A DNA stretch of 15,381 nucleotides from GWF2-50-93 sp041666985 (GTDB lineage: Bacteria > Verrucomicrobiota > Lentisphaeria > Victivallales > GWF2-50-93), in the NCBI GenBank assembly GCA_041666985.1, contig JBAYFV010000042.1:1-15381 (forward strand), given 5' to 3'. Shown one piece after another: positions 13,091-15,381 of this stretch. The notes beneath the pieces are model-generated. The model was not told the DNA's origin. It saw only the letters and a list, made by a program, of their open reading frames with translations, and did no database searches. Numbering within the stretch: position 1 is the stretch's first letter; each line of letters begins with the position of its first letter. Both the position numbers and the translations under genes were made by a program.

Positions 13091-15381
13091 ATGAAATCCC
13101 CGAAATCAAAACCGGAACTCCTCGCTCCCGCCGGAAACATTGTTTCCGCGCTTACCGCATTTGATGCGGGCGCCGATGCCGTCTATGCCGGCATGAAAAG
13201 ATTCAACGCCCGCGAAAGAACCGAAAATTTCACGTCAGAGGAAATGTCAAAACTCCTGACCTACGCCCATTCAATAGGCAGAAAAGTTTACGTGACATTC
13301 AATACCCTCATAAAAGAATCCGAAATCATCGAGGCCGCCGAAGTCCTTTCCGGACTGGCTGCCCTGAAACCCGACGCCGTCATCATCCAGGATATCGGAG
13401 TACTTCACCTCATAAGGGAATTTTTCCCTTCGCTGACAATTCACGCCTCCACACAGATGGGGATACACAACAGCGAAGGAGCCAAGACCGCGGCCTCGCT
13501 CGGAATCAGCCGCGTCATTCTGGAACGGCAGGTGACAATACCGGAACTCGGCAGGATTGTCTCCGCTTCACCCATAGATATTGAAGTCTTCATCCACGGA
13601 GCCGTCTGCTGTTCGCTTTCCGGAAAATGCCTTTTCTCGTCATGGCACGGCGGCTGGAGCGGAAACCGCGGAAAATGCAAACAGCCGTGCCGCTACAATT
13701 ATTTCAAAGGCGGCGATGAGGGGTACTTCTTTTCGACTCGGGATATCTGCTCGCTCGAACTGATTCCGGAACTAAGGAGAATCGGCGTTTCATCACTCAA
13801 GATAGAAGGGCGTCTACGCAAACAGGATTATGTGAAAAATGTGGTTTCAGCTTACCGGATGATGCTTGATGCGTCTCCGGAAAATGAAAGGAAAACCCTC
13901 GAGGATGCGAAAGACCTGCTTGGCCTCTCCTACGGACGCGAATATTTCCCGGGTTTCACCTCCGATGATACTTTCCACCATCTGATACGTCCCGAAACAA
14001 GCGGCATTTCCGGCATGCTCTGCGGAAAAGTTGCGAACATCGCAAATGACGGGTTCTACGCCACCCTCACAAGGAAAATCCACCTCGGCGACAGAATCCG
14101 CGTACAGGCGAAATCCGGCAAAAAAGGGACTGCCTTGACCGTTACGGAAATGACTGTCAACGGAAACCATGTCAACGAAGGAAGAAGCGGCGAGACCTGT
14201 TTCATCCACACAGACAGGGAAATACTGCCGGTCGGATTCATCTATAAAATCGGAGAGAGCATTGATGAGATGACAGGGCGGGTTTCAAGGCTTCCGCTGT
14301 CACCGAAAAAGAAGATTGATTTTCATGTTTCCGTTTCCGGCAAAGGCTTCAAGATAGAGGTTGAAAACGGAAAGGAGCCTTCCTGCTGGGAAAAGACGAT
14401 TGAACTTGCAGAGGCTCAAAAACACCCTCTCGGCGCAGAAAAAATAGAGAGCGAATTCGCTGCGGCAAGCTCGGAAATCCTGGCCCCCGGAGAAATTGAC
14501 GCCGCCGTGGACGGAAATTATTTCATGCCTCTGAGCGTCCTGAAGGATGTCCGCCGCGAATTCTGGAAATGGGCTGAGGAGAACCTTTCCGGGGATTCTT
14601 CCTCCGATTTCGCCCTGTCTTCCTTGAAAAATTTTTCCCGGTTTTACGAATCGTTGAAAGGCTCCAACTGTGTTAGGGAAAAGACAACTGCATATAATGT
14701 AGAACAGGCGTCCCTGCCTGTTTCTCCAGAGAATTTCAAGGATCAAAGGACAGCCCTCACGGGCTTAACTACAAACAAAACACAAGAAAACGAAATAAAT
14801 TCGTTCGTAGTTAATGACGTAAGGCATGTTCCCCTCTCCTCTTCCACTGAAACCATTCTCCCTCACTTCTGTCCGGAGGGAAAATTATCCGAGCTCGGAA
14901 ACTTGATCAATGAAGCGTATGAAAAGGGAATCCGGAGGTTCAGGCTGACATCTGTTTTCCAGCTAGGGCTACTGAAGGGATTCAAGGATTTGAAATTGTC
15001 CTCTTCCTATCCCCTGCCAGCCAGCAATTCACTCGCAGTCTGCGAACTTCGCAGACTCGGCTTCGCCAAAGTCCAGGCCTGGCCGGAACTGGAACAGACG
15101 GAAATCGAGTCGCTGATTGCGAAATCCGCAGCTCCGGTTGAAATCTACCGTTATGGCCGGCTGCCGCTCATGATGACGCGCGCCGAGATTCCGGTGACCG
15201 GCGAAATCCGCGACACCCGCACAAACAGGTTTTTTGTCAGGAAGGATCCGTTTACCGGACTTGACTTCCTGTATTCAGACGTGGTTTTCTCCATCCCCGA
15301 ACTTGCGAATTCCGCAGACTTCTTCGACTACACAAACGCGGAACCGGATGAACCCAAAAGCTCTTATTTCAACTTCAAATC
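13091..15381 (+). CDS. U32-family protein, RlhA/YdcP-like, partial at the window edge
   Basis: The reading frame is open for 763 codons and runs off the right edge. It begins PELLAPAGNIVSALTAFDAG (8-27) and has HASTQMGIHN (118-127) and the U32 signature EVFIHGAVCCSLSGKC (165-180). With CKQPC (196-200) this gives the Cys set thought to hold an iron-sulfur cluster. U32 proteins once called peptidases include RlhA and TrhP, which hydroxylate 23S rRNA and tRNA. The length and the region after ~290 (ISGMLCGKVANIANDGFYAT) fit the long RlhA type with its extra domain, rather than the ~450-residue TrhP type. ATG 13091 has GAGGG five bases upstream. Residues ~535-575 are encoded by palindromic repeat DNA and probably form a linker. 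Confidence 0.88.
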   Translation, partial: MKSPKSKPELLAPAGNIVSALTAFDAGADAVYAGMKRFNARERTENFTSEEMSKLLTYAHSIGRKVYVTFNTLIKESEIIEAAEVLSGLAALKPDAVIIQDIGVLHLIREFFPSLTIHASTQMGIHNSEGAKTAASLGISRVILERQVTIPELGRIVSASPIDIEVFIHGAVCCSLSGKCLFSSWHGGWSGNRGKCKQPCRYNYFKGGDEGYFFSTRDICSLELIPELRRIGVSSLKIEGRLRKQDYVKNVVSAYRMMLDASPENERKTLEDAKDLLGLSYGREYFPGFTSDDTFHHLIRPETSGISGMLCGKVANIANDGFYATLTRKIHLGDRIRVQAKSGKKGTALTVTEMTVNGNHVNEGRSGETCFIHTDREILPVGFIYKIGESIDEMTGRVSRLPLSPKKKIDFHVSVSGKGFKIEVENGKEPSCWEKTIELAEAQKHPLGAEKIESEFAAASSEILAPGEIDAAVDGNYFMPLSVLKDVRREFWKWAEENLSGDSSSDFALSSLKNFSRFYESLKGSNCVREKTTAYNVEQASLPVSPENFKDQRTALTGLTTNKTQENEINSFVVNDVRHVPLSSSTETILPHFCPEGKLSELGNLINEAYEKGIRRFRLTSVFQLGLLKGFKDLKLSSSYPLPASNSLAVCELRRLGFAKVQAWPELEQTEIESLIAKSAAPVEIYRYGRLPLMMTRAEIPVTGEIRDTRTNRFFVRKDPFTGLDFLYSDVVFSIPELANSADFFDYTNAEPDEPKSSYFNFK
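14702..14726 (+). repeat. Palindromic repeat inside the U32 coding region (EQASLPV type)
   Basis: AACAGGC (14703-14709) and GCCTGTT (14716-14722) form a hairpin, and the flanks AGAA/TTTCT extend it with a one-base bulge. In frame it reads EQASLPV. I recall this peptide from spurious proteins made by repeated intergenic palindromes in planctomycete- and verrucomicrobia-type genomes. Here it is translated as part of a real gene. Confidence 0.6.
14752..14814 (+). repeat. Second palindromic block inside the U32 coding region
   Basis: AGCCC-TCAC-GGGCT (14752-14765) is a small hairpin. TTAACTAC (14765-14772) pairs with GTAGTTAA (14807-14814) and encloses CGAA-ATAAA-TTCG (14791-14803). In frame it encodes a polar stretch rich in T, N and Q (TGLTTNKTQENEINSF). 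The structure looks like an inserted intergenic repeat that kept the frame open. Confidence 0.55.

Overview
The window looks like chromosomal DNA from a Gram-negative bacterium of the Planctomycetota-Verrucomicrobiota-Lentisphaerota group. That placement is inferred, not shown. The clues are interspersed short palindromic repeats, including an in-gene copy that translates as EQASLPV and a pair of GTCAGAA/GAATTCAG-type repeats, a moderate GC content, and a sugar-enzyme-like gene beside membrane glycosyltransferases. No rRNA, tRNA, transposase, integrase or CRISPR array was seen.

Positions 46-7144 form an accessory island of growth-inhibition modules. First is a hipB-hipA pair (46-1636, +). Convergent to it is an AbiE-type pair, antitoxin AbiEi and nucleotidyltransferase toxin AbiEii (3226-1732, -). 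A second, divergent hipB-hipA pair follows (3724-5252, +), and then a class II Fic protein with its own inhibitory helix (5621-7144, +). All four effectors are predicted NTP-using modifiers: two kinases, one nucleotidyltransferase and one AMP-transferase. The spaces between modules are unusually rich in repeats. A ~300-bp MITE-like element lies between abiE and the second hipBA. A 30-bp sequence flanks fic in inverted orientation, one copy bracketed by a 9-bp direct repeat. A 21-bp palindromic repeat supplies the last codons of the first hipA and recurs upstream of fic. A strong hairpin sits between the convergent hipA and abiEii and contains the abiEii stop codon. The second hipBA has two copies of a 16-bp sequence, one over its likely -10 box and one over its start codon, which looks like an autoregulatory operator.

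Positions 7357-12601 hold a 665-residue TIM-barrel glycoside-hydrolase-like protein (+), a GT39/ArnT-like membrane glycosyltransferase (+), and a convergent GT-C-like membrane protein (-). A possible gene remnant lies between the last two.

A 490-bp gap (12602-13090) between divergent genes holds several hairpins, including a ~100-nt interrupted long hairpin that may be a structured RNA or an eroded palindromic element. The final gene is a U32-family protein of the RlhA/YdcP type. It runs off the right edge and carries palindromic repeat sequence translated in frame near its middle.
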